The position numbers and the translations under genes are program-made. From contig JAKZAN010000002.1 in NCBI GenBank assembly GCA_023053545.1, forward strand, positions 6,444,790 to 6,508,789: 64,000 nucleotides of DNA, read 5' to 3'. The notes beneath the pieces were generated by a model, which had not been told where the DNA came from, did not search any database, and saw only the letters and a list, made by a program, of their open reading frames with translations. Positions 1 to 12,264 of this stretch are shown here, piece by piece (position 1 is the stretch's first letter; each line of letters opens with the position of its first letter). Source of the stretch: Lepidurus packardi (taxonomy: Eukaryota > Arthropoda > Branchiopoda > Notostraca > Triopsidae).

Positions 1-3000
1 CTCAGATGCCAGGAAACATACTGCCTGACAAGTGAGACGACAAAAAAGGCGCTCCAACTGCGACAGATTAGCATCGGCGATATCCCAGATAACCAAATGA
101 CAGTCATTTTTCAACGGAAGCCGAAAACCGGGGGGTACTTTCTCCATGTTCTCTAGGAAAAGTGACAATTGGACAAAAGTTGGGAAGGCTACTTGAACTT
201 GAAACCTATTCTAGTTCCTCCCTTTTCCTTTTCCGGTTGATCTTTTGAAGAAGAAACCGGTCACAACGCCAACCAGATGCCCCCAAAGGAGCCCCCACAC
301 AAAACTAACTTGTTCCTTACACATACCTTCCTTCGCTGCTTCTCCTTTCTTCCGAAGCAGCAAGTTGTTACAATCAAAAGAAGTTTGACCGGGGACATGG
401 CTGATCCGTCAGGTATTTGGCCCATGGCGCTCCTACAGCAGACACGAACCGTCTACACACCTTGCTGGGGTATCTTTACCTGTATAAAAGCGCTTAAAAA
501 CACGGCAGCGAACGACGCAAAGCACGCACAGGCACACAACGTAAGCTCAAAAGAGAGCTTACGGGTCTCGGGTTTCTTTTTTTCTTCTTTTACAGCCGTT
601 TAGAATAATAAATCTTGCAGACATGCTAAACTCTTAGGGCTTCTGGGAAACTTCTTGGACGCAGAATTTGACTTTGAAATCAATAGGTCAAGTTCCTTTC
701 CCCCTATGCGTAGTTTCATATCTTCCTAACTTCCACCCCCCTCTTTTTACCCGGTAAAAAGAGGGGAAGAAAAGAAAAAAGAACCTTGACTCAATCAAAC
801 TTCCATCTGGAAACCGCTAAGCCAGGAAATCGTGACTTGCCGTCTAAAGTTAAGCTTCTTAATCTGTATTCCTTTTTTTCTTCGTAGATTCATATTGCAT
901 ACAGTGTAAAAAATAGTAAATAAATAAAAATATTCAGAGGCCTACCACACTTGAGCCCTGTCCCCTAACCGAACTGTTTCGTGATATGAATATATTCAAG
1001 CAAAATTATAATAATAAAAGTCCCACACTTTAAAAAAAATAAAAACCGTCGAGAAACATCTGGATCCATCTGAATGGGCGTTGGAATGGCTAAGAAACTA
1101 ACTCAATCATGAGTCTTTCAATTTTTTATTACTTTTTTTTCTTTTCTTTTTTGGCGTTGGTTTACCACTTGTGGTTGCTCTAATGGAATTGGAGTTTTCT
1201 AGCACATATATAGACCTATATTTTTCACATTTTGTTCTAGCACAGACTTTTTTACGGTTTTATCTATTTTTATATTTATAAGCCGTAAATTAAGATCAGT
1301 TTACCTGAGTCTGTTTAGAAATGTACAGTCTCACTCTTGTTTTGCTTTGCCTTTTCAAAGTACGTCTTGAAATGTTGTGTCGCTTCAGATACTTGAGCTA
1401 AACAATAACACAACACTAACCCTAAACCAATGATATAAAATTACCTCGTATGAACGGCGACGGGAAGAGCAGACTTTCCCCTCCTAAATCCTTATGGGCT
1501 TTCCACGCTTTAACCGCGCACAGTTGCACTTCTCCACTCTTTGCTGGTTTCCAAAACAATAAGAGAGAGCCGAAGGGCCAAAGAATTTCAGTTTACACCA
1601 AGAACCAGAAATAAAAACACCCCCCACGAAAAACTGTTCCTGGACTTTTCGAAAACTGGTAACTTTTTCGAGCGTCAAGGAGTGAGAAATGTAGGGCAAT
1701 GTAGGTGTATTGCACCTAAAGAACGAGTGTGATCAGTAACGTTTACTTTGGGGCAGGTGTACACACGCTTTTCTTTTAGTTTCTGATGTTAAGATAACGA
1801 TATCAGACGAGCGGAAAGAGAGCTCCAAACTTGCTGCTTGCCACTCAACTCCGCGTCTACTATCCTGCCGTGCTAGCCGAAAACTGACGCTCCAGATGGC
1901 GCGTAACCTGAAGCGCTCCTAAAAGCTAGAGGGGGGACCAGGTCGACTGCGTCACGAATGGGAGGAGGTGTGGCCTGTCAGAATGGGAAGCGGGAAACGA
2001 AGAGTGGGGACGGTAGAAAGGAATGGAGTTGACAGGAAAAAGTGACTGGACCACCGTTTTTCCAAACATTAAAATTAAGCTGGGGTTCACGATCAAAAGC
2101 GAAGTCGTTCATTGATTTTTTACACCATAATCTGAAAAACGAGAGGTTTACGGCAGTGCCAGAACGGCGCGCTTGACAGTGCTAGGTATTGGCTAGACTC
2201 CAAAGCTCACGCCAGCACCACGCCCCTTTGACACGCAAAAGTGAACTCGCGGTTAGCGAAAGGAAAAAATTGCGCAAAAACTACGCGTGGCTTGTTTACA
2301 TGCCAAATACCCTTCTCGGACAATGTAGCCCCCACAGAATCTATCAAATTCGGGGTAATTTAACTCTCAAAGCTTAAGTGGCATTGCAAGCTAGCCTTTC
2401 AAGCGAAAGTTTGCCAAAGACAAAGTGAATCCATTTTTGGCGAAAATAAGAAGTTTGTCGGCTACATCTGAGAATTCTTGGATAAAAACAAAGGATGTTT
2501 TGGGGGAACACCTGCAGTTTTTTTTGTCAAAATCGTGGACATTTTTAAAACTTCCGGGTTTCGCAAGATTGTTTACAGAAAAGCCAGTTTTTGCAAGGAT
2601 CAACGAGTACGCTATTCCCCACAGGGGCCCTAGTTACCAAGGAAAACGTGTATCAACTATGTAGTCTGGGAATAACGACTCACTCATCGGTGCTTGTTTT
2701 CCTTTTGATCCCATAAGACAATGTTGCAACAAGATGACCTTTCAAACTTGCCCGCGAATGCTAAAAAATGCGCAATTTTACAATACATATAATTTTTTGT
2801 TCCAGTTTTCTAAGTGCAACGCTGTTTCCAATATCGCAGTATTTCACTTGTAATTTTACCAACTTTAGTAGTGAATTGCCTTGAAAAAACTACGTTCCAA
2901 TCTTCTAATTTTACAAACACTTTATTAACATAAACGGTACCTGGTGCCACACACTTTTGGCACAGTAACTGTAATGTTGCAATTCTAATAAAAAAATTTT

Positions 3001-6000
3001 CCCTAATAGGAACATGAAGCTAAAAGTAATTAAATATTTAAAAAGAAAACAAAAGTACTATAAATGAAGGTTGTTAACGTTCTCGTATAAACTTAGCTAA
3101 TTGATGGGAAAGAGTCACAGATGGCATGGATGTTTGTTATTGTTTTGCGAAAGCCTTGTGGAAACAAAAAGTAGATAGCTAATTACCGGCAAAGTTTCTA
3201 CTCTTGTTTTGCTCATGAAAAGTACGATTTACCAACACAGTTTGCTGTTGTAGCACAATGTAACAAATCAAGCCGTCCCACTTTCGGAATAAGATATCTC
3301 AAAAAAGGCTGGTCTGTTTTGAAAGCAAACTAAAACAAAAGTTTTCTTGTATTAGCAGCTAGTGCACAATCAACGCACATAGTTTGAAGTAACGTATTTC
3401 TCATAGTTTCAAACTTCTTTGGCATACTTCTAATGTACTATTCATTGGGAAATATTGTGCATTAGTTGTACATTACTTATTAGCAAGCTCAAGATTACTG
3501 TCAAAGAATTTATTCATTAAACGCACTGGTTTTCAACGGTTATTCCGGAATTCCCCATGCTAGCCACCTATACCGAGCTAAAGTATACGGGAGCCTTAAA
3601 CTGTATAAGAAATATGGAAATTTTGAAAATCCCTAATACTTCGTTTGAATGTGAGCTTTTAATCCCACCAGTGCCTTAGTACGCAGTATAAGAAAGCGTT
3701 GGGCCATTACCAAGTTATGAAGGACGGAGATTTCCACGATTTTTCCGCAACTTCATTCCACTTCGGAAATAACCTAATTTTCCCAAACTGCAATCTAATA
3801 GCACTGAATAGCATTTGAATGGCAGTTTCAAATGTAATTTTTTCCCTCTGTAACTATCAATAAACTAAACAGAAAGTGCTTGAAACAAACTTGCTACTTT
3901 CGGATTGCTCAATAATCGTCACCTGAATACGCCTTAATCAAATTCCGGTGGACCAGAACGGGTATCTTTAATAGTAACTTGTTTCATGTCTAAAGTTTTA
4001 AGAGCAGGACCATCATAGCTCTCGCGTGTCTTGGCCAGTATTGGACTCACGATTCATGGCAAAGTTGTCTTTTACTTAGGGGGTGGGGAGGTTGCTACGT
4101 CTTCTCTTTTTGCTCTGTCCTTGTACACGGGATATATAGAGCCTAATGCTACTCAGACAAGGCAGGCTATAGCAAAAGAAAAAAAAATACATAAAAAAAA
4201 ATAGGAGAAAAGAAGCCCTCGCCTCCGTACGGCGTTCTCTGAAGTTTTACAGCCCTATATCTTCTTTTTCTCTCTTTTCGCTTTATTTCTTCCCCCCACA
4301 CGTCCAAAAGGCTGCTCCCAAGACACACGCCTGTGCTACTAGTACCATTGATGTGGACACTGCATCAGCATGAATATTTCAACGTGTCCCGACCAAAACC
4401 CTTATCTTTTTCCTGCCCTTCCACCTCTTTGCTCAAGAGCATCAACCATTTAACGCCTATGATATGAGACAGATAATAGAGAGCGAAAACCTCAAATTCA
4501 ACAATAATGAAAAAAAAAAAAAAGAATTGGCAGCAATATCGCCGTATAGATACGTCCCTCTACACACACGTTTCCAGTTTTCTTTCATATTTGTCAGCGC
4601 TTTTGACATTTTCAAATAAAAGTGAGGACTATGGCATGTGGTCCAACAATGGCACCACGGGGTACCGACATCCATTGTTGTCTCCCTTCCTTTCCTATCC
4701 ACCCCCACTTCTTCTTCCTCCACTCCTCCTTCCCACATCCATAACATACTACGTCCGTTCCTCCGCCCCGTTCTTATACATCTATGGGTCATTCAATAAC
4801 TACAACCCTCGGACATATACGTACCGTATCTATTGTTAGCCTCCTTTCATCCCACACATATGCGCAGACACTCACCCAAGACAACTTTCTCGGACGGTTG
4901 CACGGAATTAAATAAACATGTAATGTAAACGTAAGCATGTTTTGATTCAATACCGACGATCCCAAAAGCCATTCCGAATTCCATCAAGACTTCGCATTTC
5001 AATTGCTTCCCAACTGCGTCGAGTGCAGCGTAGAGCAAGCATAGAGTGCCTCCAATTTGGCTGTAAATAAACCCTCCCGCAAAAGATACGTCCCGTAGAG
5101 ACGATATGAGATACAATGACGTAATTCCAACGAGCAGCTGGCCTTTAAAACCTTCAGAACAATTCAACTGTAACTTCAAATGATTCAATATGATTCAAAC
5201 GCTGTTCACTGAGTCTGGCTTTTACAAAGGAAGGATGACGCCAAATTGCACTAGGAAACAATGATTGTTTCCGGCTATGGCACAAATGATGTAAAAAAAT
5301 GTCTTCCTAATATGTGCCAGAGTCCTATTGTACTCTCTTTGCCCAAAGATGGTTCGATTCATGTCTATCATAACTCCGTCAATTCAGTTTCCTGAACTTC
5401 CTGAACTGAAGCAAAGGGGCCCCCATTTACTCTAATTTCCCAATCTAAAACTGTCTCAAGTAAAACACAAGGAAAGGAGAGTTATGAGAAGGAAAGGCAA
5501 TCAGGGAGGGATGATATCCATCCCAATAATAATAGTAATAATGATCTCGACCCACGAGGCTGAACATACATCATTGCACAAGGACAGGAGCACACGCCCG
5601 GGAGCGGCAAAATATATGAAGCCATTTGGGCCTTTTTTGTATTCTTTTGAGTTTTGTTGGTGTCGGCGACAACAGCGATTTCTGGAGCACGCGATAGAAT
5701 CTGAAAAGCTTTCAGATTTATTCGGTCAACATGCATGTCTCAAGCCCAAGCGCCTTATCCGTCCAGCTTTGCTATGGCAGAGCAACTCATCCATTATGGA
5801 GTCAAAGGTTCTCCTGGCCAGGACCGGTTCCCCAATTCAAAGTTTATACCAGTGAAATGTAAGTTCGGTTTGCCGAGTCTAAACCAAACAAACCCACCCG
5901 GCCACGACTAACTGCCACGTATGAGTCCTTTGGCCAATAAAGCTAACCTAATTCATAATGTATTCGACCAGCATGTGTCTGTGTGTAGAATCCGCACACG

Positions 6001-7570
6001 AGTTCGCTTAACTGCTATTAAAGGGAAACTGCAGTTTAACTGCATTCAATCTCCAAACTTGTACCCATTAAAAACGCTAATTCAAACGACTGCTACCAAC
6101 CCCGCGACTGGATCTGATGTGCCAATGATTAGAAGCATCCCCTTTAAGCACTGGTGGTAATCAGGAAATTAGAACCGTCCAAAGTTTCCCCTGTTTTTCC
6201 TTCTTTTTGGGGGCTCATGTTATAAACGGTAGCGCAGACAAACAGATTTTTCATTTAAAGAAAAAATGAAAATAAAACGCTAACAGTCTTTTTCTGTCTT
6301 CTTTTCCACTTCCTTCGTTTGACATTCATAATTCTTCATAGAAAGGACCTAACTTCCGACATTTTTTCTTTTCTTCTTCTCCCTGGGTTAGACATTCACG
6401 CTCCGTTAACTTAAACAGGATTCCCCCAGAATAACATACCTCTTGCCAATATACAATCCGACATTTATTTCAAGCCCCATATTTCCATGGCTCACATGCT
6501 GTTCAGGTTTCCACATGTCATGTTTCATAGGCTATCGTGGCCGTTTCTCTCTCAATTTGGCTCAGCAGCTTTTTCGGACCCAACAGACGAAATGTGCTGT
6601 GTCGCCGTGCAGGAACTTAATACCACGTCCCTGCATATAATAACAGCGCATTTGTTTCGTCGTTTTTTTTAGTATTATTTTTTTACGGGGCATGGGAAGG
6701 AATCAAGATCAATAGCTTCGCTGAGCTAAGCCTTTTAGCAAAACTTTTTCTCCAGAGCCAAGAAACCGAAAAGGCCAGGAGAGAAAACAGAAGGGAGGAC
6801 CAACCAAGAAACGTGCCACGGCAAGCGAGAAACCATAGGTCAAACCACAAGAGTAATGTCCAGTCAAGTCACGTAAGTTTGTCACACATTGTGTCATGCT
6901 TCAAAAGCTTTCCTGGATGCGCTACAGAGGTTTGGTAAAGGATTAGGTTAACGAGCTTTGTTCTGCGGACGGGGGGGTGTATGTATTTAAAAGTTGTGGG
7001 GGCAGAAAGAGGCGGGACAAGTTGCAATCACTGGCGCTGTCCCAGCCAACAGCATCTCTTGATGGATTAGTGCTGGGGAAAACTGTAACTTTTCATTGTT
7101 GAAGAAACACGGGGTGCCCGGGCACAAAAATCGAACGTTTTCTAGTTTTCTTCGCCAAGCCAGTTCGTGTTTTCCATGCTACACTAGTTATTTGCATCTC
7201 CTGAGCAGCAAACAAATCAAGAAAGGGGAGGGGGAGGTAGCTGAAGCTAATACACAGTAGAAGGTAAGTAATTCCAGCGACACTAGAATGAGAGAACCTT
7301 TTCCTTTGAGTTCCTTGTGTGTGCTTCGGGAAAATTGGAAAGCGTAATTGTTTCTAGGTCCCCGTGCGCGTTTGCTTAATGACAGCAGGGGAGCAGATCG
7401 TGCATAAGGACCTCGTTGGAGGTTTTTCAAGTAATTTAGACTTACTAAAGAGCAAAGGACTCCTGATTTGTTCCCTACGCCAACCTTCAAAACGAAGGGG
7501 AAAAGATCAGCAACAAGGTAGTGGGGCATGTAAAAAGAAAATTTGATGCTTTTAGGTCTTCAATACAGTA
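1..7570. other. No gene seen; AT-rich non-coding DNA
   Basis: I find no open reading frame in this stretch that looks like a protein domain or joins plausible neighbours by splice sites. Open frames here reach about 110 codons, which is close to chance for DNA of this composition over this length. The stretch has poly-purine and poly-pyrimidine runs (for example around 4190-4210 and 4507-4525) and short AAT/ATA runs near 5525-5545. One hydrophobic minus-strand frame at 4876-5167 is discussed as a finding. The stretch may be intergenic or part of a long intron. Confidence 0.6.
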
Positions 7571-7578
7571 CCACTCTT

Positions 7579-8600
7579 AAGGGCCAGTACCAATAGCAAG
7601 ACAACAAGGGAAAGACAAACACCTTTAAATCCTTCGGATTATAGTAATCCGGGATAAGCGAAAAGAAGCTTTGACTGAATAACAAACAAAACGAAAAAAG
7701 GCGTAGTCATACCAGTGAGGCGGAGTTGATTTGAAGAAACGAACTTAATTTTTTATGTTTTTAAAAAAAGCAGAAAGGGTGGTACCCCAGAAATTCAGTC
7801 AATTTGTATCTAAATTTGGCTTCTAATGTTAGAAAAAGTATGTAATTACTACACGGGAAAAGGGTGGACATCGGACAGCACACCCAGTAAGAATTGGAGT
7901 AAGGATAAGGGAATAACTGCTCTTATTTCAGGCACCTGCCCTATTTTTAGAAATAAAGTATACATCATGCAAAAGTAGCTCAAGCGCAGAGCTTAATTGT
8001 TTTTGTATCTAAGGTTTTAGTTGGGAACTATTTGGGTTCTAAAGATAGTACCTATATTTGAAAACCAAATTAAAAGGAGTGTGGCGATGGGCGGAGTCTG
8101 ACGAAGAAAGAAGGATAACTTCCAAGTTCTTAATACTACTGTTCTGGGCCAGTATGCGTAAACAAACGAGAGATAAATGCCTAGAAATTCTTGGCAATCC
8201 TTCGGACTATACAGTACTTCAAAATAAACGGAACGAATCAAGGGCTGAATAAAAAGGAAAGGAAAGAAGGCGTGGTTAAGCACACCCTAGGCTGAATATT
8301 GTAGGAGTCTATACTGAAATCGATGAAACCTATTTCTTGCTAAAAAGGTACCGAGTATTGTCTTTCGAGGCACAGGGCAACGCGATTGGTATTAAGCTCC
8401 GCCTCTAATCCCAAATAAAGAACTCGGGCAAACTTAGTTTAAGGATGGAGCTTAATTATCTAATCAAACCTATGGTGGACGTGTAGATTAGACGTGTAGA
8501 TTAAACATGTAGATCAGACAGGAACTCTGTAAAGGTGACTTTTATCGTGAAAAAGTAAATAAAAGGGGCGTGACAATGGGTGGAGCCTGTTGAATATTGC
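7579..8600. repeat. Diverged tandem repeat, period about 490-560 bp
   Basis: The block at about 7579-7710 (gggccagta, then ccttcgga.tata, then gaa.aaaggcgt) reappears in the same order at about 8137-8280. A 30-bp block at 8071-8100 recurs at 8560-8589 with 24 of 30 matches, and all six differences are transitions. A gaatattg.agga motif follows the second and third copies, near 8293 and 8592. This looks like an old local tandem duplication or clustered copies of a short element. No coding potential is seen. Confidence 0.6.
8478..8516. repeat. 13-bp minisatellite, three copies
   Basis: The unit gacgtgtagatta occurs twice without change at 8478-8490 and 8491-8503, then once with three changes at 8504-8516. 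Confidence 0.9.
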
Positions 8601-11062
8601 AGGAATGGGGAAGTTACATATAGTTAGAGACACTAGTAGAAACCCCATAAATATTAATTCTGCCAACAGTTGGGCGACAGCTCGGATAACTTTGCCTGTT
8701 CTGGAATAAGAAATACAGAAATCTCTTCGCGAAAAAAAAAGTTGTGCACACAGACAGGCTTTCCAAGGAAGCAAGACTTTTTGACATTCGCAATAGCCGT
8801 CACGAAAAACTGGCAACGGAACATGTAAATTGGGAACCAGGGGAAAAAGTGATGGTGTCTATTCGTAGTAAAGTCCTGTGGGCTCCTAAGTAAATTCCTT
8901 ATACAACGTGTCGCGTTCGGTTTCCCCACAACTTTGCGATCCAATCCATTATGCATGTGGAGTCAGGCCGACATACATTTCGGCTTCACTTTGCAGCTGT
9001 TTTATTGGGAAATTTACCAGGAGGCGACAATCACTGAGCTTGTCTTTCTCGCCTCGGCAACGGTAAACATATACACATAAACGATAAACATAAACATATA
9101 CGCAATAGACTCATACATACATATGAAACCCAAACAACTGGCCTGGCTTTTGCTTGGACCATTCTCAATATAACCCTAATTCGTATCGATTGCCTCGGTC
9201 CAAACAAACAAGCAGCGATCGCGGAACACGAGAAGAAAACTATATACACACTCATAAGGAACGGAAATAGGAGTTTTATTTGGGATCAGTTATGCGTCCC
9301 GCAACCCCAAAAAGACCTTCCCTTCCCTATCCTACTAATAGGCCATCTGATACTGCTTTAATGAAGCATGTGGGCTCGTATGGGTGTCAAGTGATAAGCA
9401 ATAACAATAATACGACCCTAATACGTGTAAGCCACCATGTGACTCTCCCTTACTCTTCTTACTTTGTACCTATAACGCTATAAATAAAGCTGCCCATCTC
9501 CACGGCCCGTGCCATGCACGTAAGTCAGGCGCCATTGTATATATACACTGCAATCGCAATAATGCAAAAAGCGCAGAATATAAGGGACAAAAGGTCATTG
9601 CTGATAATACAAAACGTCGCTCGCTGTCGCGTGTTCAGCTGCCATTCTATTGTTGTCTTATCTCCAAGTCCATAAGCCGTTAGAAAGCACGTAGGCCTAA
9701 TTATCTCGCACACTACACGACAGAGACGTTCACAAGGGACACAGAGACTTGGGAGCTTCCCTATTGAATCTGAGCCTTTCTGCTTTCTGCCGATAATGAA
9801 GCTTCATGCATAATTGCCAATAGAGCAAAGCGTATTTAAGATGTCCGTAAGCCCTCGACGGGTACATAGCATGCGTGTACTTCCCTAGCTAATTTTCGCC
9901 CAGAATTGTACCCCATTGTCAGCACATCTAGACATAGCAACTGCGTACACTTTATAGATTGCCTGCGAAACTAATCATTTCCCTTTCTTGATTCGTCTCT
10001 CTCGACTGTCACACACATTATAAAAACTGAAAAACATTATAAAGACTGGCATAAAATGCCCGTTCATCCAGACCAATAAGCAAAAACTGAAGTCATTTCT
10101 ACGACTACCTGTTTAGGCGACTTTGGTCCGTCAACTGTCATAAACATTATTAAGACACAAGAACGGTGTTAAAAATAGAGTGACATTGCATTTATATGAT
10201 GCCCCAAAGAAAGGACATCACTGTCACCATTCTAAAAACTTAATTGCATTTCTGTGATCGCGAAGTGTGAGTTGACTTTTTAGTTAATCGGCAATTTGAC
10301 GCGATCGATAACTTCTTGCATTTCATTGCATGTTAAAGGTTTCTTCCTATGTTTGCTAGGCCAAATCATGCGCTCTCATGAAGGGCATTTCCGAAGAGAG
10401 GTTTTAGGGTAAATTACGTACATATCTGTACGGCTTTCATGTCAGGGTTTCCCCGAACACTCCAAGCGTTTATTCTTTCCCTCTTGCCACCAAAGTTCGG
10501 TGTGAGCGAACAGACGCACTCGGATTTTCCGGTCTAAAATGGTGCTTTTCCGCTTGCAAGTTCCATCCCTTTCCTTCGACTTGGTCACATAGTATTGAAT
10601 CTGAAATAATTAGCGTATATAACAATTGTAGCGTTTAAACATATATAAAAAATACTTTACGGCTATACGGCTGCTTGAGACTCGGTACTTCTCTGTGCGT
10701 CAGCACTAATTTTCACCCACAACTTTTCACATGGTGAAACCTAAACTGTCGTAACTAAGAGAAAGCCTTTATAGATCAAGGAAAGCAAAGTCTAACTGAA
10801 AACTTATGGTTTCACAGCCAAAGACTACAGGGTCTCGTCACGATCTTCTTCCCTGAGAGAAACTTACGCTGCTGTGGCGCATGTTAACTTAACAGCCTGG
10901 AAACTCTAATGCATTTGCTTATTTGTTTTGCTGGAACCACTCGAGAGTTTCGTACTTGAAACACAATACAGCACTTGATTCCAAAATACCCTCGCAAGCT
11001 ATAGCAGACTCGCGAATACTCTACTCGTCACTAATTTGGCCCAAAAAGCGAGAACGTCTTCG
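8601..11062. other. No gene seen
   Basis: No coding region is recognisable. A run rich in ATA/ACA steps lies near 9063-9125. The rest looks unique and AT-rich. Confidence 0.55.
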
Positions 11063-11113
11063 CAATTAACCTTTCAAGCATACCTCCTTATTTTTTGCCA
11101 CTTAGCGCCTAAG
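11063..11113. repeat. Dispersed repeat, copy 1 of 2
   Basis: This stretch shares caattaacctttcaagca, then ttttttgccactta, then ctaag in order with 12211-12264, about 1.15 kb away. Weaker similarity continues for roughly 60 bp downstream in both copies. The element type is unknown. Confidence 0.55.
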
Positions 11114-11650
11114 TTGATCAAGAGAACAAAAACTAGCTTACGCATACCTACAACGAATGTGGGAAGGTCTTCGACCCTTTGGGACCCAACAATAGCAGTT
11201 AGAAAAGCCCAAATCTTAACGTTAATTTACCGGAAACACAAAAGTTCTGCGACAGCCCTTAAGTTAGCCTTATTTCTTATGTACTGCTTTATAATCAGTT
11301 GATTTACACGGCCGAAACGAAGCGATATAAACCAACGCCCCGACTGAACAAATGTCCATATCTTTTAACATGCAAAATCGAAGTGACAGAAAAAACAGCC
11401 CATAAATTACCCCAAACTTTTCCTAATTAAAGAAACACATTCATCTTTTAATTCAAAGACAATAAAACTGTATAACGATATAAATCAGAAAGCGAATGCC
11501 AATAGCCAGAAACCTGGTACACACATCCAAATTGCTCTTTTTTTTCATGGGACCAAATCGGTGAATTACAACTTAAGCAAGCCATGGCGCCTTGAAATCT
11601 AACTTGCAATCTAAATGCGACTTTCCAACCTCAAAAACACACTTATATCG

Positions 11651-11772
11651 CGTTCCACTGACAACACCGGTGCAATATTTTTGGCACTCTGTCTGCCAAA
11701 CATGTATATGCTTACACACTGTGTACACGCACTGAGTGCCAAAACTATTGCACCAGTGCAGCCAGTGGAACG
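11651..11772. repeat. Imperfect inverted repeat (hairpin), about 42-bp arms
   Basis: The left arm 11651-11691 (starts cgttccactg) and the right arm 11731-11772 (ends ccagtggaacg) are reverse complements with a few mismatches, separated by about 40 bp. Both arms carry tgcaata and ttggcact blocks. Outside the arms an acttata motif also recurs in inverted orientation. It may be a small non-autonomous transposon or a transcribed hairpin. No target-site duplication is clear. Confidence 0.75.
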
Positions 11773-12210
11773 TGCCATTAGCAAGCTATAAGTCACTTAC
11801 GGTTGGCAAGAGAGAAAGTTCAGTACCCAATTTGGGCTCCAACAATGAACTAAGCTTAGCTCTAACAGTCCACACGTATTTCGAACATTTTAATGTTGAC
11901 AACATTCAAATTTTAACAACAGCTCACATGTACCCTCTTGACACATTTCATTGTACGGAAACTTCCCAAGCCCCAATCGCTTTCCACGGCCTTCACATTA
12001 AGCATAATCATTCGTAAAAGAGCTTTATCTCTTGTACGAATGATTGCAAGAGGCCAAATGAAGACATTTCAAGTCTTCTGACACTTCTTTCCTTTTCCTC
12101 CCCAACCGACTGAACCCTACCACCCCAAAACTTGTAACTTCCAGATTGCAAAACGTTCGAAAAGTTCCGACGTCTCGTCCTAATGAGCCATAAAGCCGAT
12201 AACGCTGTTA

Positions 12211-12264
12211 CAATTAACCTTTTAAGCACACCGTTCCGAGTTTTTTGCCACTTAACATTCTAAG
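12211..12264. repeat. Dispersed repeat, copy 2 of 2
   Basis: This is the partner of 11063-11113. It has the same order of blocks (caattaacctttt, aagca, ttttttgccactta, ctaag) with substitutions and small indels between them. Confidence 0.55.

Noticed and set aside
277-603. 108-codon plus-strand frame near the left end
   Set aside because: Composition is uneven, there is no domain, and there are no splice or promoter signals that set it apart from chance.
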